Part shown: in pieces, positions 52,913-61,900 of the stretch | How the letters are laid out: each line of letters opens with the position of its first letter | Position numbering within the stretch: position 1 is the first letter of the stretch | Assembly (NCBI RefSeq): GCF_003815975.1 | Contig: NZ_CP033932.1 | Span: 1,837,001 to 1,901,000, forward strand | Origin: Chryseobacterium bernardetii | GTDB lineage: Bacteria; Bacteroidota; Bacteroidia; Flavobacteriales; Weeksellaceae | DNA length: 64,000 nt | Reading direction: 5' to 3' | The notes under the pieces: model-generated | What the model was told of the DNA's origin: nothing | Databases searched by the model: none | The model's input: only the letters and a program-made list of their open reading frames with translations | Program-made: the position numbers and the translations under genes

Positions 52913-53107
52913 ATGAAAAAACTAGAAAACCTTAAGGGGAAAAAATTAGGCAACATGAAAAGTATTATGGCCGGTCAAAAATCAATATCATCAGATTTAG
53001 GATTAGCTGGTCCATGTGGAGGAACAGGTACAATGGATGATCCGCATGTATTGGAAACACTTACTATTACAAAAGGCGGAGGCGGTACTAATGATGGATG
53101 TGACTAG
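52913..53107 (+). CDS. Grasp-with-spasm precursor peptide, copy 2 (64 aa)
   Basis: The leader MKKLENLKGKKLGNMKSIMA ends in A20-G21, with M15 at -7 and I18 at -4: a GG-type site. The predicted core begins QKSISSDLGLAGPCGGTGTM and continues DDPHVLETLTITKGGGG, ending TNDGCD. It is rich in Thr (38, 40, 49, 51, 53, 59) and in Asp/Glu (42, 43, 48, 61, 64), the residues that ATP-grasp ligases join. Two cysteines (35, 63) could form a disulfide. The next gene is gwsG copy 2. Confidence 0.85.
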   Translation: MKKLENLKGKKLGNMKSIMAGQKSISSDLGLAGPCGGTGTMDDPHVLETLTITKGGGGTNDGCD

Positions 53108-53131
53108 TCCACTGATCTTTTAAAAAAAACT

Positions 53132-53166
53132 GAAGACTCTTTATCCTATAAAGAGTCTTCCTTTAT
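53132..53166 (+). terminator. Hairpin between precursor 2 and gwsG 2
   Basis: The 13-bp perfect stem GAAGACTCTTTAT / ATAAAGAGTCTTC (53132-53144 and 53148-53160, loop CCT) is followed by CTTTATC. It is a probable partial terminator that separates precursor and enzyme levels, placed as in locus 1. Confidence 0.75.
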
Positions 53167-53189
53167 CTATTATCTAGTAATTTGTAAAT

Positions 53190-54155
53190 ATGATTCTAAT
53201 TTTATCAACGCCAAATGACGATGATACCAATATTGTGATGGAGCATTTGGCTGTCTTGGGTGAAAAATGTTTAAGAATAAATGATCTTGATTTGTTTAAT
53301 GGCAAAATAAAAATGCATTATGAACTGTCACCGGAGCCTAAGCTGTTTGTAGAGAGTATCTATTTTGAAAAGACAGATTTATCTGATGTAAAATGTGTTT
53401 GGTTCAGAAAATTTGGATTCTTCGATAAATTTAAACCTAATTTTCAGGGCGAAACCAATATTGAGATGTTAGAGTACTTAAAGTTGGAATATACTACTAC
53501 TTTAGATCTTTTTTTTGATTTTTTGAAAGAAAAAAAATGGCTCAACCATTATTTAAATATCAAAAAAATAAATAAAATCAGTGCTCTCATAGCATCTCAG
53601 AAACTTGGACTTAATATTCCGAAGACCACCATTACTAATACCACAGGATCATTAAATCCAAATGAATCATACATTACAAAATCCATAAAAGACGGAACTG
53701 TGGTTAATGTTAAAGATAAAATATTTTTCTTTCTAACAAAAGAAGTTAACCATAAGACAATGGCCCGGTACAAAAATTTTTTTCCAAGTCTATTTCAGGA
53801 GAAGATAGAGAAGGAATATGAGCTTAGGATCTTTCATTTAAACGGAGTAAATTATCCTATGGCTATTTTTTCACAGCGGGATGCCCAGACAGGTGTAGAT
53901 TACAGACACTATAATTATAGTAAACCCAACAGAATGATTCCTTACGCTCTACCTCAGGAAATTGACGCAAAGATCTGTGAGCTAATGAAAGCTTTAGGGC
54001 TTGATACGGGCTCATTGGATATTATAAAAGGAAAAGACGGGCAATATTATTTCCTGGAGGTAAATCCTTCAGGGCAATTCAGAATGACATCGTTGCCATG
54101 TAATTATAATCTTCATTATGAAGTGGCCATCTGCTTAAAAGAAATGAATACATGA
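53190..54155 (+). CDS. gwsG: ATP-grasp peptide ligase GwsG, copy 2
   Basis: 321 residues, clearly paralogous to the locus 1 ligase. The start MILILSTPNDDDTNIVMEHL, the FQEKIEKEYELRIFHLNGVN segment and DIIKGKDGQYYFLEVNPSGQ (the Mg-ATP site) match in order. The likely role is ester or amide formation in the precursor encoded just upstream. The gene overlaps the following 66-aa gene by 4 bp. The ATP-site residues look intact, so it should be active. Confidence 0.9.
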   Translation: MILILSTPNDDDTNIVMEHLAVLGEKCLRINDLDLFNGKIKMHYELSPEPKLFVESIYFEKTDLSDVKCVWFRKFGFFDKFKPNFQGETNIEMLEYLKLEYTTTLDLFFDFLKEKKWLNHYLNIKKINKISALIASQKLGLNIPKTTITNTTGSLNPNESYITKSIKDGTVVNVKDKIFFFLTKEVNHKTMARYKNFFPSLFQEKIEKEYELRIFHLNGVNYPMAIFSQRDAQTGVDYRHYNYSKPNRMIPYALPQEIDAKICELMKALGLDTGSLDIIKGKDGQYYFLEVNPSGQFRMTSLPCNYNLHYEVAICLKEMNT

Positions 54156-54352
54156 AAAAAACATTATTAAAAGAACTTGGATATGAGAAAAAGAAAGAAC
54201 TGCTTCCTGCTATTTTTTCACATATAACTCCTATGGATGTCTCTAAAATAAAAAGAGACCGCCCCTTCAGACTAGCTCATACCAATATTCACCAGTCAGA
54301 AATCTATTGTTTAAGAATATATAAAGATGGAATTAACATATCTACAGAATAA
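54152..54352 (+). CDS. Small protein between gwsG and gwsS, copy 2 (66 aa)
   Basis: It overlaps gwsG by 4 bp and gwsS by 26 bp, so it is translationally coupled to both. MKKTLLKELGYEKKKELLPA starts a helical region; the second half contains KIKRDRPFRLAHTNIHQSEI. It occupies the same slot as the 61-aa protein of locus 1, and both have an R-x-R-P motif. Homology is suggestive only. It may bind leader peptide or join the two maturases. Confidence 0.65.
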   Translation: MKKTLLKELGYEKKKELLPAIFSHITPMDVSKIKRDRPFRLAHTNIHQSEIYCLRIYKDGINISTE

Positions 54353-55325
54353 TAAAGAGAAATATATCCATGTATTTTCATGCTGTATCCCTGTTAAAGG
54401 CCATGAAAGAGGCGCAATATATGATCTTCAGAGAGAAGATATTGAATTTGTACCCAATACGATGATCGATTTTTTAGACTATATAAAAAATAAAAAGCTA
54501 AACTCTGTTCTTAAAGAATTTGAAACAGATGAAATGGTATTAACATACCTGGATTTCTTAGAAAAGAATGAATTTATTTTTTATTCTGATAAAGAGTTTT
54601 TTCCGGAATTATCAGCCCAAAGTATCAATGAGGATACTTCTGCTATACAGTTTGTCACAATAACTCATTCAAATCTGATTAAAGATAATTGGAACCAGGT
54701 GGTTAAGAATGTTAATGAACTTGGAGTGAAAAGACTACATGTCCATATTAATGATCCTGATTGTATGGAAGAAATAAATCATATTCTGTACTCATTGGAT
54801 TATTCCAGAGTAACGAATATTTCGTTTTCAATGCCTTATCAGAAAGTTGATAAAAAATTATATAAGAATAACAGGCTAAAGACCGTATACCTTTTTAACT
54901 CACCCAAAGCAAAGGTAACTGTTAATAATGAAGTGACCAGTGTTTTTATAACAGCAGGAGATGATAAGATATTTTTACCTAAATTTAGTATTAATACTGT
55001 TGATATTAACATGACAGCTTACAATATTGCAAGAAATTACAATTTATCATTATATAAAACGGTATTTGTAGATGAATACGGGAATATTAAATTTAATATA
55101 ACCGATACATTAAGTTATGGTAATATCACGAATTCATTCGAAGAAATAACAAGAAAAACTATTCCCGAGCTGGCAAAAGTCTGGAATATCAAAAAGGAGC
55201 ATATTGCCCCCTGTAATATCTGTGAATTCAGATTATGCTGTACAGTGGTTCAGGTTCCTTTCAAAACCGAGAATGGCTACGTTATGAAATGTAATTATGA
55301 TCCACATAATGCAGAACTAAATTAA
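54327..55325 (+). CDS. gwsS: GwsS, copy 2, with eroded SPASM cysteines
   Basis: 332 residues, aligned end to end with copy 1 (ISDLQRK / IYDLQRE; YGNIK / NGNIK; NICEFRL / KDCEFRY; KCNYDP / KCGYDP). Of the nine SPASM-region cysteines in copy 1 only four have a counterpart: C296, C299, C305 and C322, plus an extra C304. The pair C240/C256 is replaced by Ser and Asn, C306 by Val, C335 by Ala and C216 by a non-Cys residue. It has no radical-SAM motif either. It probably cannot carry the full auxiliary clusters and may act as a binding scaffold. Confidence 0.78.
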   Translation: MELTYLQNNKEKYIHVFSCCIPVKGHERGAIYDLQREDIEFVPNTMIDFLDYIKNKKLNSVLKEFETDEMVLTYLDFLEKNEFIFYSDKEFFPELSAQSINEDTSAIQFVTITHSNLIKDNWNQVVKNVNELGVKRLHVHINDPDCMEEINHILYSLDYSRVTNISFSMPYQKVDKKLYKNNRLKTVYLFNSPKAKVTVNNEVTSVFITAGDDKIFLPKFSINTVDINMTAYNIARNYNLSLYKTVFVDEYGNIKFNITDTLSYGNITNSFEEITRKTIPELAKVWNIKKEHIAPCNICEFRLCCTVVQVPFKTENGYVMKCNYDPHNAELN

Positions 55326-55331
55326 GAAACC

Positions 55332-55931
55332 ATGAGTAAAAAATTAATTGGATGTTGGATATTATTCTTTTTTGGCTTTATAATGCAAAGCTGTAAAAAT
55401 TATTATTATCTGAAACATACTCCTGCAATAAAAAATGAAGACGGAAATAATACCCATACCTTAAAGTTTGCTCATGAAGCTATACCATTTACTACTTATG
55501 CAGACTATCATTACAATACAGTAAATAAAAAATACATTTTCTTTACTACAAAAGAAGTAAGCCGTATTCTTAATTCAAAATTTAAGAAGCCATTCAATGA
55601 ACAGTTTCTGTTTATGTATACTAACATGAGTATTTATAATAATTTGTTAGGCTTTTATTATGAAGGGATTTCATTAGAGGATGTTAAAAAAAGCTATGAT
55701 AGAATGCCGGATGTTGATTTAGGAAACGGAGCTTTGTATACATATCGTTCAGAAAAGTTTAATGTTGTAGATATTTACAGAAAATCTGAAGGTGGGGTTA
55801 TAAGGTTTGTTAATCTGAACAATCCGGATGAAGAAGACCCTCAGAACAAAAAATTTCATCGTGAAGTCAATACCCTGTTTTTTAATCTCAACAGTAATTT
55901 GTGGGATAAAAGTGCAGTAGACTTTCAATAA
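55332..55931 (+). CDS. Lipoprotein of the second locus (199 aa)
   Basis: The N-terminus MSKKLIGCWILFFFGFIMQS followed by CKNYYY is a lipoprotein signal with Cys21. The body is aromatic and polar (FLFMYTNMSIYNNLLGFYYE, GNGALYTYRSEKFNVVDIYR), with no recognised motif. It starts 6 bp after gwsS and 11 bp before the VKOR gene, so it belongs to the same transcript. Immunity, periplasmic processing or outer-membrane transfer are possible roles; none is shown. Confidence 0.7.
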   Translation: MSKKLIGCWILFFFGFIMQSCKNYYYLKHTPAIKNEDGNNTHTLKFAHEAIPFTTYADYHYNTVNKKYIFFTTKEVSRILNSKFKKPFNEQFLFMYTNMSIYNNLLGFYYEGISLEDVKKSYDRMPDVDLGNGALYTYRSEKFNVVDIYRKSEGGVIRFVNLNNPDEEDPQNKKFHREVNTLFFNLNSNLWDKSAVDFQ

Positions 55932-55942
55932 ACTGTAGAAAT

Positions 55943-56788
55943 ATGGTTGAAAGTATATCCAATATCTTAAAGTATCTTGAGAAAAAAGATATTTACTTAG
56001 ACAAAAAAGAATTTTCATATCAGGTCAATTCTCATCCTGCATTTCCAAGCTTACTGTCAATAGTAAGTGCTTTGAATGTTAATAAAATTTCTAATTACGC
56101 AATTGAAATAGATAATTCTGAGATCAATGAACTTCCTGAAGATTTTATGACATTTATAGAATTTACAGATCATAAGCAGGAGTTTACATTTGTTGAGAAA
56201 ATAAGTGGAGGATATCTCATTAGCGGAAAGCATAAAATGTCCGAAAAAGATTTTCTTTTGAAATGGAATAATATTGTTGTTCTGCTTGATGAACCTGTGA
56301 CTTTTCCAGTAAAGAAAAAAAAGCGAGGGTACAGGATGCTTTTTGTAAGCATTATTATAGTAGCTTTACTAATATACAGCTATTATCAGATGAATATATT
56401 CCGTTTTATTTATCTTTTTTTATCACTGTGTGGTTTTCTGTTGTCTGTACTTTCATTAAGAAAAGTGTTTGGAATTGAAAGCCCTGTAATGAATAAAGTA
56501 TGTTCCGGAACTTATACAGACTGTTCATTTTCGGAAGAAGAAAAGAACAGAAGTTTTATTTCCGGTTTTGGGGATTACAGCCTTGTTTATTTCTTTACCA
56601 ATATCATCAGTGTTTTATATCTGGATACGATTACTTTTATTACTATGCAGAAAATCTTACTAATTATTATTGTTCCTATCGTAGGATATTCTCTTTTTTA
56701 TCAGTTTTTCAGAATAAAGAAAGTTTGTCCCGTGTGTATTGGAATAATTACTCTTCTTCTTTTGCAAACCTATATTTTATTCCTCTGA
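55943..56788 (+). CDS. VKOR-type membrane oxidoreductase with C39-like N-terminus (separate gene)
   Basis: 281 residues. Residues 1-115 match the degenerate C39-like domain of the locus 1 fusion (YQVNSHPAFPSLLSIVSALN, LPEDFMTFI), without a catalytic cysteine. From about 130 there are VKOR membrane helices with C187/C194 and the quinone-reactive pair C262/C265 (VCPVC). In locus 1 this module is fused to the thioredoxin domain; here it ends at 56788 and the thioredoxin gene begins 1 bp later. The combined length, 281 + 220 residues, equals the 502-residue fusion. Confidence 0.85.
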   Translation: MVESISNILKYLEKKDIYLDKKEFSYQVNSHPAFPSLLSIVSALNVNKISNYAIEIDNSEINELPEDFMTFIEFTDHKQEFTFVEKISGGYLISGKHKMSEKDFLLKWNNIVVLLDEPVTFPVKKKKRGYRMLFVSIIIVALLIYSYYQMNIFRFIYLFLSLCGFLLSVLSLRKVFGIESPVMNKVCSGTYTDCSFSEEEKNRSFISGFGDYSLVYFFTNIISVLYLDTITFITMQKILLIIIVPIVGYSLFYQFFRIKKVCPVCIGIITLLLLQTYILFL

Positions 56789-56789
56789 T

Positions 56790-57452
56790 ATGAATTTAGT
56801 TCCCTTGGTTAATCTGTTTATATATGGTCTTTTCTATTTGCTTATTTTTATTTTATGGTTATGGATTAGAAATTATTTAAAAGAAAATGAAAAAGTTAAA
56901 AACCAGCTTGTCATAAAAACCAGAACTGTCAGAAACTATGATGTTTTTGTGAATACCTTATATAAGCAGGAAAAGAAAGTGTTACCTGAACCGTTAATTG
57001 TTTTGGGCAATAAGGAGAGTTCTTTAGAATTAACAATATTTACAAGTCTCTACTGTAAAATGTGCAAAGATATCTGTGAAATAATTGATAGAATATTATT
57101 TGCTTTTGAAGATGAGATAAGGATAAATATATTTTTTAAAAAACAATCTTTGGAAGATAAAAATACCTTCCTGTATGTTCTACATTATATTTTTTTACAA
57201 AAAGGAGAGCAAGAGTTTTTGAAGGCATTAAACTTTTGGTTTGAAAATAAAAATCTTGATCCGTGGAAAATTCCGGAAGAGTATGACCAGAAAGAAGATC
57301 GTGAAAATGTCACAATTTCAAATGAGTGTTTTTTTCATAATGAAATTGTTTCTACACCCTCTGTTTTTATCAATGGGTTTATGTATCCTTCTGAATTTGA
57401 AAAACAAGATTTATATTATCATATAGAAGGAATTATAGAAAATAATAGATAA
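56790..57452 (+). CDS. Membrane-anchored thioredoxin-fold protein (separate gene)
   Basis: 220 residues. One N-terminal span (LFIYGLFYLLIFILWLWIR) and a DsbA/thioredoxin domain with the redox pair C89-K-M-C92 in TSLYCKMCKDI and the cis-proline segment IVSTPSVFINGFMYP. It matches the C-terminal third of the locus 1 fusion (YCGFC; TPILVINGYQFPE). It should exchange disulfides in the periplasm together with the VKOR protein. Its stop overlaps the start of the GLPGLI gene (TAATG). Confidence 0.85.
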   Translation: MNLVPLVNLFIYGLFYLLIFILWLWIRNYLKENEKVKNQLVIKTRTVRNYDVFVNTLYKQEKKVLPEPLIVLGNKESSLELTIFTSLYCKMCKDICEIIDRILFAFEDEIRINIFFKKQSLEDKNTFLYVLHYIFLQKGEQEFLKALNFWFENKNLDPWKIPEEYDQKEDRENVTISNECFFHNEIVSTPSVFINGFMYPSEFEKQDLYYHIEGIIENNR

Positions 57453-58255
57453 TGAATTTTAAATTATTGATAACGTTTGCGTTACTCTCATTGGTTCAAA
57501 ATCTGTACTCACAGGAGATGAGAATAAATTACACCCTGAACTATAAAAGTGACTCATTAAGTGCCGAAAAAATAACAAAAAAAATGGTTCTGCTGATTCA
57601 AAATGGAGAGTCAAAATTTTTATCGGAAAAACAATATGAAGTAGATTCTTTAAGAAGCACAGGATTTAGAGGTTTCGCGGTGGGAGATCCTGATTTTTTC
57701 GTAGTCAAGGATAAACAAAATAGAGGAATAAAGTATTACCATGTATTAACGGATGTATACAAAATTACAGAACCTATAAAACTCGATTGGAAAATTGAAA
57801 AAGATATTGCCAAAAAATACGGTTATAATTGTCAGAAAGCAATGCTGAAGTACAAAGGAAGAGAATGGGAGGCATGGTTTACTCAGGATATTCCCGTTCA
57901 GGAAGGACCTTATATTTTTAAAGGCTTACCAGGACTTGTCGTGGAAATGAAAGATACCGGTAACTCTTATGAGTTCTCCTTTTCAGGATTGAAAAAAGAC
58001 TTTTACAAGATAGGAACTGAACATATGGATGCTAAGGCAATGGAAATTTCAAGAACCAATCTTAAAAAGATATGGATAAATTATTATAATGATCCGTTCC
58101 GGGAAATGAGATCGGGAAATGTGAAAGCAAAATTTAAGGATGAAAAGGGAAATGACATAGAACCTGATTTTAGGGAAATGACAAAGAATACACAATCTTT
58201 CCTGAAAAAAAACAATAATCCGATAGATTTATCAGAAGCCATCAAATATCCATAG
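57452..58255 (+). CDS. GLPGLI family secreted protein
   Basis: 267 residues. Signal peptide MNFKLLITFALLSLVQNLYS, then a beta-rich domain with the family motif FKGLPGLVVEMKD and YNCQKAMLKYKGREWEAWFT. GLPGLI proteins are common in Bacteroidota and are thought to be surface or periplasmic, often linked to RiPP or TonB systems; their function is not known. It is the last gene of the second locus and is co-translated with the thioredoxin gene. Confidence 0.85.
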   Translation: MNFKLLITFALLSLVQNLYSQEMRINYTLNYKSDSLSAEKITKKMVLLIQNGESKFLSEKQYEVDSLRSTGFRGFAVGDPDFFVVKDKQNRGIKYYHVLTDVYKITEPIKLDWKIEKDIAKKYGYNCQKAMLKYKGREWEAWFTQDIPVQEGPYIFKGLPGLVVEMKDTGNSYEFSFSGLKKDFYKIGTEHMDAKAMEISRTNLKKIWINYYNDPFREMRSGNVKAKFKDEKGNDIEPDFREMTKNTQSFLKKNNNPIDLSEAIKYP

Positions 58256-58309
58256 TTGTTAAATACAATTTATTTTAACCTTTAATGCTGTATTTGGAGG
58301 TTAAATTTT

Positions 58310-58317
58310 TATATTTG
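58310..58317 (+). promoter_or_regulatory. Predicted -7 element before ruvA
   Basis: TATATTTG lies 21 bp before the ruvA start. A TTTG (58293-58296) lies only 13 bp upstream, shorter than normal spacing, so the -33 element is uncertain. Confidence 0.5.
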
Positions 58318-58337
58318 GGGAGTTTCAAAAATTAATA

Positions 58338-58922
58338 ATGATATTTTCTTTACAAGGTACTGTTCAAGAACTTACACCTACCTATGCAGTAATCAATGTA
58401 CAAGGCGTTGGCTACTATGTGGGGATCAGCTTAATGACCTCACAAACACTTACTTTAAATCAACAAACTGTTTTATTTATCCAGCAGATCATCCGTGAAG
58501 ATGCGCATCTTCTGTTCGGTTTTAACACTCGTTCAGAAAAAGAGATGTTCAATCTGTTAATAAGCGTTAATGGAGTAGGTGCTGTTTCAGCCCTTATTCT
58601 TTTATCCACATTAAGCCTTGATGAGATTGCTTCTGCAATCCTTTCAGGAAACAGTGCGCTGATTCAGAAAGCCAAAGGAATCGGAGCTAAAACAGCAGAA
58701 AGAATTATTGTTGATCTTAAAGATAAAGTGCAGAAATTCAGTGGTCCAGCGGAGAATATTTCGTCGCTGGTAAATAATAAAATCAAGGAAGAATCGTTAT
58801 CTGCATTAGAAGTTTTAGGGATTCCTAAGCGAACAAGTGAGAAGATGGCGGATAGGATCTTAAAACAAAATCCAGATCTCTCGGTTGAAGAATTGGTTAA
58901 ACAAATTTTAAAAAACATTTAA
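58338..58922 (+). CDS. ruvA: Holliday junction DNA helicase subunit RuvA
   Basis: 194 residues, standard length. The N-terminal OB fold (MIFSLQGTVQELTPTYAVIN, GVGYYVGISLMTSQ) is followed by the two helix-hairpin-helix motifs (LISVNGVGAVSALILLSTL, IQKAKGIGAKTAERIIVDLK) and the flexible C-terminal domain that contacts RuvB. RuvA binds four-way DNA junctions and directs RuvB. The sprA reading frame begins 3-6 bp after its stop and in the same frame. Confidence 0.95.
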   Translation: MIFSLQGTVQELTPTYAVINVQGVGYYVGISLMTSQTLTLNQQTVLFIQQIIREDAHLLFGFNTRSEKEMFNLLISVNGVGAVSALILLSTLSLDEIASAILSGNSALIQKAKGIGAKTAERIIVDLKDKVQKFSGPAENISSLVNNKIKEESLSALEVLGIPKRTSEKMADRILKQNPDLSVEELVKQILKNI

Positions 58923-58928
58923 CATTTG

Positions 58929-61900
58929 GTGGCGAATAATAAGCATTTTAAAATATTTTTGTTCCTATCGTTCCTGTTTATGTCTGTAAGTGCCTTTGCA
59001 CAACAGGCGAAAGACACAACGATCATACGAAAGCAATACGAAATAGCAGACCCCACGAGGTATGAGGCCTATTTCGATATAAAAACCGGGATGTATTACG
59101 TATATCCCAAAATCGGAAATACAATTACCGGCCCTCCAACTGCCATGTCTCCGGAAGAGTATAAAGAATATGTACTTGCCCTCCAGACCAGAGCATATTA
59201 TAAGGAGAAATCGGAAAAATATAATCTCCTTTTCAGAAAAGACAAAAGTGATGCCAGAAAGAAGGGACTCATCCCTTCAGTAATGATCAATAACAAACTA
59301 TTTGAAACCCTGTTCGGGGGAAATAAAATTGAGATCATCCCTTCCGGATATGCATCCATTGACTTTGCAGGACTTTACCAGAAAATTGATAACCCGCTGA
59401 TCCTACCACAGAACAGGACCAGCTTTACTTTTGATATAGACCAGAGAATTCAGCTTGGATTATTGGGGAAAGTAGGAGAGAACCTTCAGCTAAAAGCCAA
59501 TTATGACACCCAGAGCGGTTTTGCCTTTGAAAACAGAATGAACCTTGTGTGGCAGGCAAAAGGAAGCTGGAAGGATCTTCAGAGTAAAGGTCTGGGAAAT
59601 GTAGATAAACCTACTGAAGGCGGAGAAGATAAAATCATTAAAAGAGTAGAATTCGGTAACGTAAATATGCCGCTTTCAACAAGCTTAATCCGTGGTTCAC
59701 AATCATTGTTCGGGGTAAAAACAGAATTCCAGCTAGGGAAAACTTTTGGAACCGTTGTTCTTTCACAGCAACAGGGTGAAGCCAGAAATATTGTTGTACA
59801 GGGTGGTGGGGTAATGAATAACTTTAAAGTTAATGTAACGGACTATGAAGAGAACCAGCACTACTTTTTGGGACATTATTTCCTTGATAAATATGATAAT
59901 GCTTTAATTAATTATCCACAGATCAATTCCACCATCAATATTACCAGGCTTGAAGTTTGGGTATTAGACCAGGGAAATAGCAATTTGGCTTATCAGAAGG
60001 GGATTATTGGAATTAGAGACCTTGGCGAAAATGGAGGTACATTGCCGGATAACTCCGTGAATAATTTGTATGATGATATTTCAAAAGCAGCCGGGGTAAG
60101 AGAAGCCGGTAAAGACTATAATGGAGTTTATCAGGGACAGTCATTTGCAGGATCACCTCCTTACATAAATGGTGAGCATTTTATCTTTAATAGCAAAGCA
60201 AGAAAGCTGAATGCCAACGAATTTACATTTCAGCCTCAATTGGGATATATTTCATTGAACCAAAAACTTAATGATCAGCAGCTTTTGGCAGTATCCTATT
60301 CATACACGGTAAATGGAAGCAATAAAGTATACAAAGTAGGGGAATTTTCAGAAGAGAGCCCGGTTTTGATTACTAAAGTACTGAAAGTAAATAACAGTGT
60401 AGATGTATCTTCTCCCATGTGGAAACTAATGATGAAGAACATTTATTCTTTAGATGCAGGCCAGGTTTCTCCTGATGGATTTATACTTAATGTATACTAT
60501 AGAGACCAGAAAACCGGAGGTAAGGTAAACTATCTTCCGGATACAAACGTTAAAGATTTAAATCTTTTAAAATTGCTGAACTGGGACCGTCTTAACATGA
60601 ATGGTGATATCCAAAATAATAAGGATGGAACTAAAGGAGACGGAGTTTTCGATTTTGTACCGGGAATTACGGTAAAACCTGAAACCGGTAGGATTATCTT
60701 TACCAAAGTGCAGCCTTTTGGAGACTATATGCAACAGGTATTAGGCGCAAATGATCCTCAATATGTTTTCCATGATCTGTATGATCAGATCAAACCTGCA
60801 TCCGGGCAAACCACGGTTCCTCAACGTTACACCATTGAAGGCCGTTACAAAGGTGTTCAGGGTCAGGGGATTTCCCTTGGAGCTGTTAATGTACCTCAGG
60901 GATCCGTAAAAGTTTCGGCAAACGGAGTACAGCTTTCCGAAGGAGTAGATTATACCGTAGACTATATGCTTGGTACGGTTACGATTATTAATGAAAACGT
61001 AAAACAATCCGGTCAGGCTATTAATATTTCATTAGAGAACCAGCTTACATTCAATACCCAAAGAAAAAGATTCCTGGGACTGAATTTAGAAAGAAGATTC
61101 AACGAACATTTTATTTTAGGAGGAACAGTTATCAATTATTCAGAATCTCCGCTTACCCAAAAGGTAAACTTTGGGCAGGAAGCTGTTAACAACACAATGG
61201 CGGGGATCAATATGATGTATAATAATCAGGCACCTTATCTTACAAGATTTACAGATAAGCTTCCATTGATAAAGACTGAAGCCCCGTCCAATATTAACTT
61301 CAAAATGGAGGCTGCGTATCTTCTTCCGGGATTGAATAATGCAACTAATAACCAGTCTTATATTGACGATTTTGAGCAGACAACCTCTAAAATATCTTTA
61401 AAAGAGCCTGCAGCCTGGAGCCTGGCATCAAGACCTGAAAAAAATACAGAACCACCTTTCAATATTCCTCCAACAAGTGATGATATTACAAGCGGTTATG
61501 GAAGAGGATTATTGTCATGGTATTTTATTGACCCGAGATTCTGGGGAGTTGGAGGTAAAGCTCCCGGAGGAATTACCCCGGAGTCTGTATCCAATCACGC
61601 ATCAAGAAGGGTAATGCTTTCCGAAATTTATAATAGCAGGGATTTTGTGGCGGGAGATCAAACCTTTACCAATACTTTAGATATCTCTTTTTATCCAAAA
61701 GAAAAAGGACCTTATAACGTAAATCCGGGAACAGAACCGGCGGTCAGCAGATGGGGTGGTATTATGAGACCAATCAGTGTACCCAATTTTGTAAGCTCGA
61801 ACATTGAATATGTTGAATTTTGGATGATGGATCCTTATGCTGACGGTAATAAACTTGGGGATAATCCAAAATTATTATTGCACCTAGGGAACGTATCTGA

